Shown one piece after another: positions 47,613 through 56,258 of a DNA stretch of 64,000 nucleotides. The stretch comes from Aquimarina pacifica (lineage in GTDB: Bacteria; Bacteroidota; Bacteroidia; Flavobacteriales; Flavobacteriaceae): NCBI RefSeq assembly GCF_000520955.1, contig NZ_JACC01000023.1:35292-99291 (forward strand), written 5' to 3'. The notes below the pieces were generated by a model that saw nothing but the letters and a program-made list of their open reading frames with translations, was not told the DNA's origin and made no database searches. How positions within the stretch are numbered: position 1 is the first letter of the stretch; each line of letters begins with the position of its first letter. The position numbers and the translations under genes are program-made.

Positions 47613-47897
47613 CAAGATTCAGGTAAAGTTGCATCCCTGTTTTCAGGTAAGAAAAAACTGATATCAACAGTTGTTTTGTAGGAAAGACATCTTTCACTTT
47701 AAATGTACCTAATAAAAACCCCAAACGACTTATTCCCTCAATCAAACCGGTTGTTTACTCAACAAGCATTTTTTTTAATGTCTATGCACATTACATTTGA
47801 CAACAGGTACAGCATATTACAGATGCCGTACTAGAACGTGAACCGGGAAAGTGGTTCATATAAAAGTTAATTTTTTTAGGTTAGTTAGGAGTGCAAA

Positions 47898-47938
47898 CGG
47901 ATGTGGCTTTGGGGTAGTCGCATCCGATTTGTTATTTT
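47898..47938 (+). terminator. Stable hairpin with U-rich tail, possible terminator or RNA end
   Basis: CGGATGTGGCT (47898-47908) pairs with AGTCGCATCCG (47916-47926) with two wobble pairs and a 7-base loop, followed by ATTTGTTATTTT. It is terminator-like, but no annotated plus-strand gene ends before it. It could end a small RNA transcribed from about 47.6-47.9 kb, or be part of a decayed repeat. Confidence 0.45.
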
Positions 47939-47953
47939 AACCCGATTTATGCA
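47936..47953. repeat. 18-base direct repeat, copy 1
   Basis: TTTAACCCGATTTATGCA occurs here and again at 48556-48573, with 602 bases between copies. The interval contains exactly one gene, the small membrane protein. Confidence 0.8.
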
Positions 47954-48044
47954 GTAGAAAATTTATTCCATTCAACAAAGTACAACTCGCAATAGTAACA
48001 TTTTGTCTTATAATGATACCTATTAATAAACAATACGACATGTC

Positions 48045-48560
48045 ATGCAACAGACGCTCACCAAAAAGAAAATAAAGTATCCTATTTTAATAATTAAATT
48101 ATTGATGCTCAACTTATTTGTTTTTGTTTCGATTAGAGGGTATCAAGAAACTATATTTGAATTGGGTCTTAACCATAGAAATCAATATACGATATCTGAT
48201 TTCATTGAACTCACAACAAAAAGAACCTATTTTCGCCCTTCTCTCCTTTTGTTACTTCCACTGATTGGCGTTTTCATACAGAACAAAATCGGTTGGATTT
48301 TGACCTGCTCATACTTTTACTTTATACTGACTACCTCCGCATATTCTACTATCTTCGATGGACTAAAGTCCTATGAGGAAATCCTATTTTTTGCGACAGT
48401 ATTAGTTGTAGCATTACTTTTAGCTTGGATAATGAACCGAAAAAAAATCGTGCAACAAGTATATCGTATTAATCCAGACGACATATTGATTACCAACACG
48501 AAGGCTTTCTCTCTAGGAATTTTCTTCACCTTAGTGCTTGCTTGGGTACAAATGATTTAA
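48045..48560 (+). CDS. Small polytopic membrane protein of unknown function
   Basis: 171 residues with four predicted membrane helices: about 15-32 (IIKLLMLNLFVFVSI), 62-80 (PSLLLLLPLIGVFIQNKIGW), 83-102, and 110-130 (EILFFATVLVVALLLAW), plus a terminal hydrophobic stretch (LGIFFTLVLAW). No catalytic motif or known family was seen. Its stop codon lies inside the second copy of an 18-base direct repeat, whose first copy is about 90 bases before the start. The gene may therefore be a mobile or recently inserted cassette. Confidence 0.7.
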   Translation: MQQTLTKKKIKYPILIIKLLMLNLFVFVSIRGYQETIFELGLNHRNQYTISDFIELTTKRTYFRPSLLLLLPLIGVFIQNKIGWILTCSYFYFILTTSAYSTIFDGLKSYEEILFFATVLVVALLLAWIMNRKKIVQQVYRINPDDILITNTKAFSLGIFFTLVLAWVQMI

Positions 48561-48573
48561 CCCGATTTATGCA
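48556..48573. repeat. 18-base direct repeat, copy 2
   Basis: Identical to 47936-47953 (TTTAACCCGATTTATGCA). It overlaps the TAA stop codon of the membrane-protein gene. Confidence 0.8.
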
Positions 48574-48718
48574 ACATCATGGTCGATGTAAAGCCCTTTC
48601 CCTAACGGCGAATTCATTTCTATTAATTATCTTTAGCAACTACAGAAAGTACTTGCCTATTTTCTGGGAACTACTCATACACAAAACGATATACGCTAAT
48701 AAAAAATAGCTTAAAAAG

Positions 48719-49750
48719 ATGAAGTACACGACACTACCAAATACTGACATACGCGTAAGTAAAATATGTCTGGGCAGTATGACTTGGGGACAACAGAATC
48801 CCGAAGCAGAAGGTCATGAACAGATAGACTATGCCATCAATGCTGGAGTCAATTTTATTGATACCGCAGAGTTATACCCTGTACCTACCAAAAAAGAAAC
48901 ACATGGAGATACCGAAAAAATTATTGGTACCTGGCTCAAAAAGACTGGAAAAAGAGATCAGGTTGTCATTGCTTCAAAAATTGTAGGACCCGCAGAATTC
49001 TCTAAGCATATTAGAAATATTGGATTTACAAAAAATGAAATCGAAGATGCTATTCACAAAAGTTTGCAAAGGTTACAGACCGATTATATTGATTTATACC
49101 AATTGCACTGGCCAGAACGCCAAACAAATTATTTTGGGCAATTAGGGTATACTCATGACCCTAATGATGCTTGGCAAGACAATTTTGCAGAGATTTTACA
49201 CCATTTACAGAGTTTTATAAAAGCAGGTAAAATAAAACACATTGGGGTATCAAATGAAACAGCCTATGGTGTTATGCGATATACAGAAGAATCTAAAAAA
49301 GGCGCGCCAAAAATGATTACGGTTCAGAACCCTTATAGTTTACTCAACAGAAAGGATGAAATAGGACTTACTGAAATCATGCACAGAGAACAAATAGGGC
49401 ATCTGCCTTATTCTCCGTTAGGATTCGGAATGCTAACTGGTAAATACCTCGAAGAAATACCGAAAAATTCTCGTGTAGATCTCTTTCCTAATTATAATCG
49501 ATATATGAATGAGAATTGTTACAAAGCGACACGACGCTATAATGACATTGCAAAAAAACACGGTATTAGCCTAACGCAATTATCCCTGGCATTTATCAAC
49601 CAACAACCATTTGTCACTAGTTCTATTATTGGGGCTACAAGCATTGAACAATTAAGTGAAAACATTGGGAGTATTGATGTTGTTCTTTCTGAGGAGATTA
49701 TCAAAGAAATTAACGAAGTCCATGCAGCAATTCCTAATCCTGCGCCATAA
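48719..49750 (+). CDS. NADP(H)-dependent aldo/keto reductase (Tas-like)
   Basis: 343 residues, TIM-barrel aldo/keto reductase. The tetrad is visible: Asp and Tyr in FIDTAELYPVPT (about 50-61), Lys in VIASKIVG (about 90) and His in YQLHWPERQ (about 124). The insertion THGDTEKIIGTWLKK and the C-terminal cofactor site FVTSSIIGATSIEQL match the Tas/YghZ branch. It reduces small aldehydes or ketones with NADPH; the physiological substrate is unknown. It converges on lepA with a bidirectional terminator between them, and it does not appear linked to the NRPS array. Confidence 0.92.
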   Translation: MKYTTLPNTDIRVSKICLGSMTWGQQNPEAEGHEQIDYAINAGVNFIDTAELYPVPTKKETHGDTEKIIGTWLKKTGKRDQVVIASKIVGPAEFSKHIRNIGFTKNEIEDAIHKSLQRLQTDYIDLYQLHWPERQTNYFGQLGYTHDPNDAWQDNFAEILHHLQSFIKAGKIKHIGVSNETAYGVMRYTEESKKGAPKMITVQNPYSLLNRKDEIGLTEIMHREQIGHLPYSPLGFGMLTGKYLEEIPKNSRVDLFPNYNRYMNENCYKATRRYNDIAKKHGISLTQLSLAFINQQPFVTSSIIGATSIEQLSENIGSIDVVLSEEIIKEINEVHAAIPNPAP

Positions 49751-49769
49751 AAAGAATTAAAGTTATTCC

Positions 49770-49806
49770 AGACCTTTCAGGTTTTAGAAGCCTGAAAGGT
49801 CTTATT
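49770..49806. terminator. Bidirectional terminator between aldo/keto reductase and lepA
   Basis: AGACCTTTCAGG (49770-49781) pairs perfectly with CCTGAAAGGTCT (49791-49802). The loop is 9 bases. TTATTT follows on the plus strand, and an AT-rich run suits the minus strand. It lies between two convergent stop codons. Confidence 0.85.
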
Positions 49807-49820
49807 TCAAAACCTCTATT

Positions 49821-51617
49821 TTAATCATTCAGCTTCAAAACAGCCATAAAAGCTTCTTGCGGAATCTCTACATTCCCTACCTGACGCATACGCTTCTTTC
49901 CTTTCTTTTGCTTTTCTAACAGCTTACGTTTACGCGAGATATCACCACCATAACACTTGGCAGTCACATCTTTACGTAGCGCTTTTACCGTTTCACGAGC
50001 TATAAATTTAGCCCCAATTGCTGCCTGAATTGGGATATCAAATTGTTGCCTCGGAATCAATTCTTTCAATTTTTCGCAAATTTTCTTTCCTATATCATAT
50101 GCATTATCTTTATGTAATAATGCAGAAAGCGCATCCACTATATTTCCGTTAAGGAGAATATCTACTTTTACAAGCTTAGAAGAGCGCATCCCAATAGGTG
50201 CATAGTCAAAAGATGCATATCCTTTGGATACAGTCTTTAATCGGTCATAAAAATCAAAAACTATCTCTGCCAACGGCATATCAAAAGTCAATTCTACTCG
50301 TTCTGTAGTCAGATATGTTTGATTTGTAATTTCACCACGTTTTTCTATACATAGAGACATTACCGATCCCACAAAATCAGATTTGGTTATAATGGTTGCT
50401 TTGATATATGGCTCTTCTACACGATTCATAGACGATGGATCCGGCAAATCAGAAGGATTATTAACAATAATAATATCATCAGGATCTTTATTGGTAAACG
50501 CATGATAGGACACGTTAGGAACAGTAGTAATAACGGTCATATTAAACTCTCGTTCTAATCGCTCCTGAATGATTTCCATATGCAGCATCCCTAAGAAACC
50601 ACAACGAAAACCAAAACCTAAAGCCGCGGAGCTCTCTGGCACAAATATCAGAGAAGCATCATTAAGTTGTAGTTTTTCCATAGATGAACGCAGCTCCTCA
50701 TAGTCCTCGGTATCTACAGGATAAATCCCTGCAAATACCATAGGCTTTACATCTTCAAAACCTTCAATCGCATTCTGGGTTGGCTTTTTTGCATCTGTAA
50801 TAGTATCTCCTACTTTTACCTCTCTGGCATCTTTAATACCTGTAATCAGATACCCTACATCTCCTGTTTTTATAGTCTGTTTGGGTACTTGATTTAGTTT
50901 TAAGGTTCCTACCTCATCGGCAAAATATGTTTTTCCTGTAGCAACAAACTTAATTTGCTGTCCTTTTTTGATTTCGCCATTAACCACTTTAAAATAGGTT
51001 TCTACTCCTCTAAATGAGTTGTATACCGAATCAAAAATCAATGCTTGCAGGGGTTCATCCAGGTTTCCTTCTGGTGGTGGAATCCTGTCAATTACTGCTG
51101 CCAGAATTTCTTCAATTCCGATACCTGTTTTTGCACTTGCAGGAATTACCTCTTCTGCATCACATCCCAAAAGATCCACAATATCATCTGTTACTTCTTC
51201 GGGATTCGCACTGGGCAAATCTACTTTATTAAGCACTGGTATAATTTCTAGGTCATTTTCTAAGGCCAGATATAAATTAGAAATCGTCTGTGCCTGTATA
51301 CTTTGTGCAGCATCAACCACTAGCAAAGCTCCTTCGCAGGCAGCAATAGATCGTGACACTTCGTAAGAAAAATCAACATGCCCCGGAGTATCAATAAGAT
51401 TAAGTATATATTCCTCTCCCTTATAAGTATACTCCATCTGGATCGCGTGACTCTTTATAGTAATCCCACGTTCTCGTTCCAGATCCATACTATCCAGTAA
51501 TTGTGCTTGTGCCTCACGAGCAGTTACCGATCCTGTAAAATCCAAAAGTCGATCCGCCAGCGTACTCTTACCGTGATCAATATGTGCAATAATGCAAAAA
51601 TTTCTAATTTTCTTCAT
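49821..51617 (-). CDS. lepA: Elongation factor 4 (LepA)
   Basis: 598 residues, a ribosomal GTPase that acts on stalled or mistranslocated ribosomes and in 30S assembly. The G domain shows [11 protein letters not shown] (G1), RERGITIK (G2), DTPGHVDF (G3) and NKVD (G4). The LepA-specific C-terminal domain includes [25 protein letters not shown] and ends [15 protein letters not shown]. The length is standard and the domain order complete. It is transcribed alone; just upstream of its start lies one copy of a structured repeat element. Confidence 0.98.
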   Translation of the reverse strand: MKKIRNFCIIAHIDHGKSTLADRLLDFTGSVTAREAQAQLLDSMDLERERGITIKSHAIQMEYTYKGEEYILNLIDTPGHVDFSYEVSRSIAACEGALLVVDAAQSIQAQTISNLYLALENDLEIIPVLNKVDLPSANPEEVTDDIVDLLGCDAEEVIPASAKTGIGIEEILAAVIDRIPPPEGNLDEPLQALIFDSVYNSFRGVETYFKVVNGEIKKGQQIKFVATGKTYFADEVGTLKLNQVPKQTIKTGDVGYLITGIKDAREVKVGDTITDAKKPTQNAIEGFEDVKPMVFAGIYPVDTEDYEELRSSMEKLQLNDASLIFVPESSAALGFGFRCGFLGMLHMEIIQERLEREFNMTVITTVPNVSYHAFTNKDPDDIIIVNNPSDLPDPSSMNRVEEPYIKATIITKSDFVGSVMSLCIEKRGEITNQTYLTTERVELTFDMPLAEIVFDFYDRLKTVSKGYASFDYAPIGMRSSKLVKVDILLNGNIVDALSALLHKDNAYDIGKKICEKLKELIPRQQFDIPIQAAIGAKFIARETVKALRKDVTAKCYGGDISRKRKLLEKQKKGKKRMRQVGNVEIPQEAFMAVLKLND

Positions 51618-51640
51618 GCTGTTTCTTCAATTAAGCTTGA

Positions 51641-51739
51641 GGGCGTGCCCCTTCATTACATTACAGGCCGGGCTTTCTGTTACAACGCCTCGCTCTTCCT
51701 TTCGTCAGGCTGCGGGGTTTCTACGACAATCCCTCACGC
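51641..51739 (-). repeat. Dispersed structured element, copy B
   Basis: Read on the minus strand it begins GCGTGAGGGAT and ends AGCCCGGCCTGTAATGTAAT followed by GAAGGGGCACGCCC. Copy A at 54342-54476 has the same ends in the plus orientation. The ends are short inverted repeats of each other (GCGTG/CACGC), while the interiors differ. No transposase is present, so it looks like a MITE-like or REP-like unit. It sits in the lepA leader. Confidence 0.7.
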
Positions 51740-51858
51740 AAAACCACCATGCAGTAATGACTTGCAAATATAATTTATTTTAGATGCTTTGTACCGTAAC
51801 TATCCTATTATTTAAACCTATATCATTTATAAAACTCAATGAGTCTATAGAGAATTCG

Positions 51859-51866
51859 TATTTTTG
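51859..51866 (+). promoter_or_regulatory. Predicted dusB promoter -7 box
   Basis: TATTTTTG fits TAnnTTTG and lies 17 bases before the GTG start at 51884. No clear -33 element was found. Confidence 0.45.
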
Positions 51867-51883
51867 CTCAAAAAATAATTGAC

Positions 51884-52876
51884 GTGGCAAAAATAGGAGA
51901 CATAGATGTAGGAGAATTTCCGTTGTTATTAGCACCGATGGAAGATGTAAGTGACCCCCCTTTTCGTGCATTATGCAAAGAGCAGGGAGCAGATGTAGTA
52001 TACACAGAATTTATCTCTAGTGAAGGATTGATTCGTGATGCTGCAAAAAGCGTTATGAAACTAGATATCTACGAAAAGGAACGTCCTGTAGGGATTCAAA
52101 TTTTTGGAGCCAATCTAGACTCAATGCTCAAATCTGTTGAGATTGTTGAAGCATCAAAACCCGATATCATTGATATTAATTTTGGTTGTCCCGTAAAAAA
52201 AGTAGTGAGCAAAGGTGCTGGTGCAGGGATATTAAAAGATATCGATCTAATGGTTTCATTAACCAAAGCTATGGTCGAGCATACCAAATTGCCCGTAACT
52301 GTCAAAACTCGATTGGGATGGGATCATGACTCTATACGCATCGTAGAGGTTGCAGAGAGATTGCAAGATGTAGGCACCAAAGCAATTGCCATACATGGTC
52401 GTACCAGAGCACAAATGTACAAAGGAAATGCCGATTGGCGTCCTATTGCAGAAGTAAAGAATAACCCCAGAATGCACATCCCCGTTTTTGGTAATGGCGA
52501 TGTCGATACTCCAGAAAGAGCCGTAGAAATGCGCGATACCTATGGACTTGATGGCGCCATGATTGGTCGTGCCAGTATCGGATACCCCTGGTTTTTTAAA
52601 GAAGTAAAACATTTTTTTGAAACCGGAACACATCTGGCGCCACCAACTATAGAAGAACGTGTAACCGCTGCTAGAAGACATCTAGAAATGGCGATTGATT
52701 GGAAAGGTGAAAAATTAGGCGTTTTTGAAACCCGAAGGCATTACACTAACTATTTTAAAGGGATTCCGCATTTTAAAGAATACCGAATGAAAATGGTAAC
52801 CAGTGATGATTCTGCAGATGTTTTTGCAGCTTTTGATGAAGTACTTGATACATTTTCTGGTTTTGAGTTTGTTTAA
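51884..52876 (+). CDS. dusB: tRNA-dihydrouridine synthase (DusB family)
   Basis: 330 residues; FMN-dependent reduction of uridines in the tRNA D-loop. Motifs: LAPMEDVSDPPFRALC at the N-terminus, NFGCPVKKVVSKGAGAGIL with the catalytic Cys near residue 100, the substrate-contact KTRLGWD, HGRTRAQMY, and the FMN phosphate segment FGNGDVDTPE followed by GAMIGRASIG. The start is GTG at 51884; no in-frame ATG lies upstream, and the promoter box at 51859 supports it. It is divergent from lepA and alone in its transcript. Confidence 0.96.
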   Translation: MAKIGDIDVGEFPLLLAPMEDVSDPPFRALCKEQGADVVYTEFISSEGLIRDAAKSVMKLDIYEKERPVGIQIFGANLDSMLKSVEIVEASKPDIIDINFGCPVKKVVSKGAGAGILKDIDLMVSLTKAMVEHTKLPVTVKTRLGWDHDSIRIVEVAERLQDVGTKAIAIHGRTRAQMYKGNADWRPIAEVKNNPRMHIPVFGNGDVDTPERAVEMRDTYGLDGAMIGRASIGYPWFFKEVKHFFETGTHLAPPTIEERVTAARRHLEMAIDWKGEKLGVFETRRHYTNYFKGIPHFKEYRMKMVTSDDSADVFAAFDEVLDTFSGFEFV

Positions 52877-53328
52877 AAACTAAGAATAGTTTTCTCCGAT
52901 ACCATAGACATGCTAAGGTAAATCACCAAAAATCGAAGGGGCATTTAACAGTTGCCCTGTAAGGCCTTTTACCTATTTTTTTGAGGAGATATCTCCCCTT
53001 AAAAACATATTTAATATACTGTATATCAGTTGTTTATAATTATACACGATTCCAAAATTAGTCAAATTCAATTTTGACAATCAATCTTTACCCTATATTT
53101 GAGTCAATATATCAAGTCAAGCATACCGCGGCGGTACATGATATAAACACAATCAAAATTACCTGCAGTAAACAGGTATTCTATCCCAAACTTGTATTGC
53201 ATCCCAAAGACCATCGATCTCAATGGACTCAAAACATTAGAAGATCTTGTTTTGCAATAAAGATTCGTGCGATATATAGTCTTAGGGTATTACTAACTGA
53301 ATGTTATATTCTTAAAAATCACAACCAA
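52877..53328. other. Gene-poor interval with small palindromes
   Basis: No gene recognised. GGGC/GCCC arms (52939-52956) form a weak hairpin. GGAGATATCTCC (52985-52996) is a perfect 12-base palindrome that could be an operator or the core of a dusB 3' hairpin. An open frame continues upstream of the next gene to 53074, but it lacks coding character, and the lipoprotein signal starting at 53329 argues that translation begins there. Confidence 0.5.
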
Positions 53329-54177
53329 ATGAAAAATTTAAAACTATGGGCGCTTTGCGCCATTGTAGCAGGCTATCTCACTTCCTGCCAAAAAGAAGAC
53401 ATTTCTGACACTACAGTAGAAGAAGTAGCACAACAACCCAGCAAGTCACAACTTGAGAAACTGTCGAATATGGGAGTTAATACCGATAATGTAACCATCG
53501 AGGATATCGAATTACCAGATGGGTCGAAGGAAAAACACCTAGTATCTGGCGATATTACTATACCAATCAATGACCTAAAAAAATATGCAGAATTAACATC
53601 TCTTGATGGAAATAACAAACAATATCAATCCGATTATATTGTAGCACCCGCCTACAGAAATATCCGTGTTTTGGGTTGGACAGGTGCAGGATATGATCTA
53701 ACTAGCAAAATGCAGACAGCCTTATCATGGGCAGTAAATAACTACAATGCGCTGCCTAATACTCTTAATTTTACCTTAACTTTTGGTACCGATCAATCAC
53801 AGGCAGATATGGTGATCTATAAACTAAATGGTGCTGCGGGCGGATCGGCAGGGTTCCCGACCTCTGATGGTAAACCGAATAGGTACATTCGCATTTTTTC
53901 TGGTCTGGACGCCTATAATACCAATGTGGTCGAGCATGTAATGGGACATGAAATTGGACATAGTATCGGTTTTAGACACCAAGATTGGTTTAACCGCTGG
54001 AGTTGTGGATATACAGGACCTCTTCCTGCCGAACCATCTGTAAGCCCAGCAGCAATATGGATCCCTGGTACACCATGGTCCCCTTACGAAGATTCTATTA
54101 TGCTCGCATGCTTTGGTGCGAGTGAGGATGGTGAATTTACCTCCTCAGATATTGATGCCTTGAATATTTTATACTAA
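53329..54177 (+). CDS. HEIGH-type metallopeptidase lipoprotein (peptidase M57-like)
   Basis: 282 residues from the ATG at 53329, chosen because it starts a lipoprotein signal (LWALCAIVAGYLTSC, lipobox LTSC). A propeptide-like segment follows with LEKLSNMGVN and LVSGDITIP (about 40-85). The catalytic domain carries VMGHEIGHSIGFRHQDW near residue 205, an HExxHxxGxxH zinc site with three His ligands and catalytic Glu. The family (dual-action HEIGH metallopeptidase) is common in Bacteroidota. The enzyme would act at the cell envelope or outside it. Two relatives with a similar pro-segment are encoded near 61.3 and 63.2 kb. Confidence 0.88.
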   Translation: MKNLKLWALCAIVAGYLTSCQKEDISDTTVEEVAQQPSKSQLEKLSNMGVNTDNVTIEDIELPDGSKEKHLVSGDITIPINDLKKYAELTSLDGNNKQYQSDYIVAPAYRNIRVLGWTGAGYDLTSKMQTALSWAVNNYNALPNTLNFTLTFGTDQSQADMVIYKLNGAAGGSAGFPTSDGKPNRYIRIFSGLDAYNTNVVEHVMGHEIGHSIGFRHQDWFNRWSCGYTGPLPAEPSVSPAAIWIPGTPWSPYEDSIMLACFGASEDGEFTSSDIDALNILY

Positions 54178-54212
54178 CGCAGGGATCACCAAAGATCATT
54201 GAAGTCTTAATT

Positions 54213-54283
54213 TGTCAATCTGAGCTTGTATAAATCACTATAAAAATCAATCTATCAAAAACTTTATCAAGCCCAGATTGACA
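54213..54283. repeat. Long inverted repeat after the metallopeptidase gene
   Basis: TGTCAATCTGAGCTTG (54213-54228) and CAAGCCCAGATTGACA (54268-54283) are inverted with a single mismatch and a 39-base loop. The CTGAGCTTG-type arm resembles a palindromic repeat family I recall from Bacteroidota intergenic regions. No T run follows. Confidence 0.65.
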
Positions 54284-54341
54284 GCATAAAATAACACCAA
54301 TCTAATTAAAAAATATCCGATCGAAGACGCAATTATTTTTT

Positions 54342-54476
54342 GCGTGAGGGATCGCAGTGACATCCTTTTTTATGGGTCACTTGGCACATTTATTATTTTT
54401 TGCTCGATACACTAAAGAGACCCATAAAAAAGATATAACGGAGAGCCCGGTCTGTAATATAATGGAAGACACGCCC
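54342..54476 (+). repeat. Dispersed structured element, copy A
   Basis: It begins GCGTGAGGGAT and ends AGCCCGGTCTGTAATATAAT followed by GGAAGACACGCCC, matching the ends of the element at 51641-51739. The interior contains a perfect 14-base inverted repeat, CTTTTTTATGGGTC (54365-54378) and GACCCATAAAAAAG (54419-54432). Together with the inverted repeat at 54213-54283, it fills the gap of about 340 bases, which holds no gene. Confidence 0.7.
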
Positions 54477-54518
54477 TACCTTTTCTTATAATATCCAGGA
54501 AACTGCTATACGTATAAT

Positions 54519-55721
54519 TTAGGCTAGTAATCGCTTGTTAATTCTACTCGAAGCCAGTAAAGAGGCTACAAACCCTATAATAGTAATTGTAAAAAACACA
54601 ACTATAAAACTTGTACCTGTGATCCGAGTAGGATATGGTAAGGATGGGGTGATCATTAGTAACCCAAATTGCTGCTGACAGATAATCAAAATAAGTCCTA
54701 ATATGAGTCCTAATAGTGTTCCTAAAATGGTCATTAACGACCCTTGAAACAAAAATATTTTTCTAATTGCAGGAAGTGTTGACCCTATATTATATAGTGT
54801 TTTGATATTATTTTTTTTATCTATAATCATCATAATAATTGCACCTGCTACATTAAACAAGGCAATGATAGCAATGAGTGTAATAACCAGATAAGATACT
54901 AAGTTTTCGGTATTGAGCATCTTGTATAATGTATCATTAAGCTGTACTCTGTTTTTTACAATCACCTCATTGTTAAATATAGTCTGTAGCGCATCTATTA
55001 ACTGGGATTCGTTGGCTTGTGGTGTCAGTTTAATCTCAATATTCGTTACTCTGTCTTCTGGTAGCTCTAATAACTTTCGGGCCAAACCAATGGTAGAAAA
55101 AATGTACTTCTTATCGAGCTCTTCATTAACACTATAAATGCCTATATTCACTGCTTTTTCTGAACGAAATGCTTTTGTAGGATCACTGGGAATTCCTGTT
55201 CCCGGCTTTGGCACATATATACTTAATAAATTGGTATACGTCTGTTCAACGCCCATACTTAACTCTCTACTAATCCCATTACCTGCCACTACCTGAAAGT
55301 CATTAGATGTTAACCAATCTCCAAAAACCAGAATACTATCTGTCGCCACTACCATGGGATATTGGGCATCAACTCCTTTAATAAAAGACATTTTTTGTTT
55401 GTCCTTAAATTTTAGTAAAACACGTTCTTCGACAATTTCAGAAAAATGGGCAATCCCTTCTAACTGTTGTAATTTGTCTTTTTGAGATGGGGTGCAGGTA
55501 AACGTTTTTCCGCTAACGGGAAAGATTTTAAGATCAGGATCAAAATAAGTAGAAAACTGGAGACTAAAATCTTTGAGTCCGGCAAAGCCAGACAATACAA
55601 GAAATAAAGCCATGGCCCCTATGACAACACCAGAAGCTGCTATCCCTGTAATTATATTAATGGCATTACTACTCCCGGGAGAAAACAAATACCGCTTAGC
55701 GATGTGTAATGAAAAATTCAA
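54519..55721 (-). CDS. FtsX/LolC-like ABC transporter permease
   Basis: 400 residues with the four-helix FtsX/MacB permease plan: helix 1 about 20-45 (NIITGIAASGVVIGAMALFLVL), a large periplasmic domain (about 50-265), then three helices about 275-300, 325-350 and 370-395. The N-terminus FSLHIAKRYLFSPGSSNAIN is typical of LolC/LolE-type proteins that help release lipoproteins to the outer membrane. No ATPase gene is adjacent, as is usual in this group. The start is TTG at 55721; no ATG lies in frame nearby, and the conserved N-terminus begins here. rbfA lies upstream on the same strand. Confidence 0.88.
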   Translation of the reverse strand: MNFSLHIAKRYLFSPGSSNAINIITGIAASGVVIGAMALFLVLSGFAGLKDFSLQFSTYFDPDLKIFPVSGKTFTCTPSQKDKLQQLEGIAHFSEIVEERVLLKFKDKQKMSFIKGVDAQYPMVVATDSILVFGDWLTSNDFQVVAGNGISRELSMGVEQTYTNLLSIYVPKPGTGIPSDPTKAFRSEKAVNIGIYSVNEELDKKYIFSTIGLARKLLELPEDRVTNIEIKLTPQANESQLIDALQTIFNNEVIVKNRVQLNDTLYKMLNTENLVSYLVITLIAIIALFNVAGAIIMMIIDKKNNIKTLYNIGSTLPAIRKIFLFQGSLMTILGTLLGLILGLILIICQQQFGLLMITPSLPYPTRITGTSFIVVFFTITIIGFVASLLASSRINKRLLA

Positions 55722-55858
55722 ATCTTTGTAATACTCCTTTTGTATAAATAAATAGTATATTTTGCTTTAATGCTTTAAAGATAAGTGAATAATTAGGAAA
55801 CTAAAATATCATTTCTAACAGCGTTTCTTTCTTAATATCCTGTCTCATCAATAAAAGT

Positions 55859-56254
55859 TTATTTCTTTTTTCGTTTCTCTAGAAGGTCTGGATTTGCTAT
55901 TGGGTTTTCTTTACCCTTTACCGCTTCTTCTATATTAGAAATGTACTCTAAAGAATCATCAATAAAATAGGCCATCTCTGGTGTCCGTCTTAATTGATTT
56001 TTGGTGCGCTGTGCTACCTGATGTTTGATTTGTGACTTTACTGCATTTACTTCTTTAAGCACATTTTCTCCTTCCTGATGCGGAAAAACACTCATGTACA
56101 CCTTGGCAATAGAGAGATCCGTTGTCACTGTTACCTTAGTTACAGAAACCAAAATCCCCTGTACTCCTGCTTCACGTAATGCATTTTGTATTACATCGGC
56201 AACATCGCGCTGCAATACTCCTGCAATTTTTTTCTGTCTGTTTGTTTCTTCCAT
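55859..56254 (-). CDS. rbfA: Ribosome-binding factor A
   Basis: 131 residues starting MEETNRQKKIAGVLQRDVADVIQ. It is a KH-like small protein that binds 30S precursors during 16S rRNA maturation and cold adaptation. The core has the family pattern VTKVTVTTDLSIAKVYMSVFP (about 40-60), followed by RRTPEMAYFIDDSLEYISNIE. I prefer ATG at 56254; a frame from 56269 adds five residues that overlap the promoter box. The gene pairs with the FtsX-like permease downstream, a gene order I recall from other flavobacteria. Confidence 0.94.
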   Translation of the reverse strand: MEETNRQKKIAGVLQRDVADVIQNALREAGVQGILVSVTKVTVTTDLSIAKVYMSVFPHQEGENVLKEVNAVKSQIKHQVAQRTKNQLRRTPEMAYFIDDSLEYISNIEEAVKGKENPIANPDLLEKRKKK

Positions 56255-56258
56255 GGTG

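Larger units (their letters stand above)
47333..48044. other. 712-base gap between receptor gene and membrane-protein gene
   Basis: No coding frame was recognised on either strand. The gap should contain the main promoter of the minus-strand array and the promoter of the plus-strand membrane-protein gene. It holds the hairpin at 47898-47926 and the first copy of an 18-base direct repeat at 47936-47953, each listed separately, and a copy of the TTAATTTTTTTAGGTTA segment near 47869 that is also found near 8182. Confidence 0.5.

Noticed and set aside
51618..51783. Small plus-strand frames upstream of dusB as genes
   Set aside because: They lie in the structured repeat element and the lepA leader and show no coding character.
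52259..52681. A 140-codon minus-strand frame inside dusB
   Set aside because: It lies wholly antisense to a complete, conserved dusB and has no family features.
53074..53328. N-terminal extension of the M57-like gene to 53074
   Set aside because: The extension lacks a signal and would bury the lipoprotein signal that starts at 53329.
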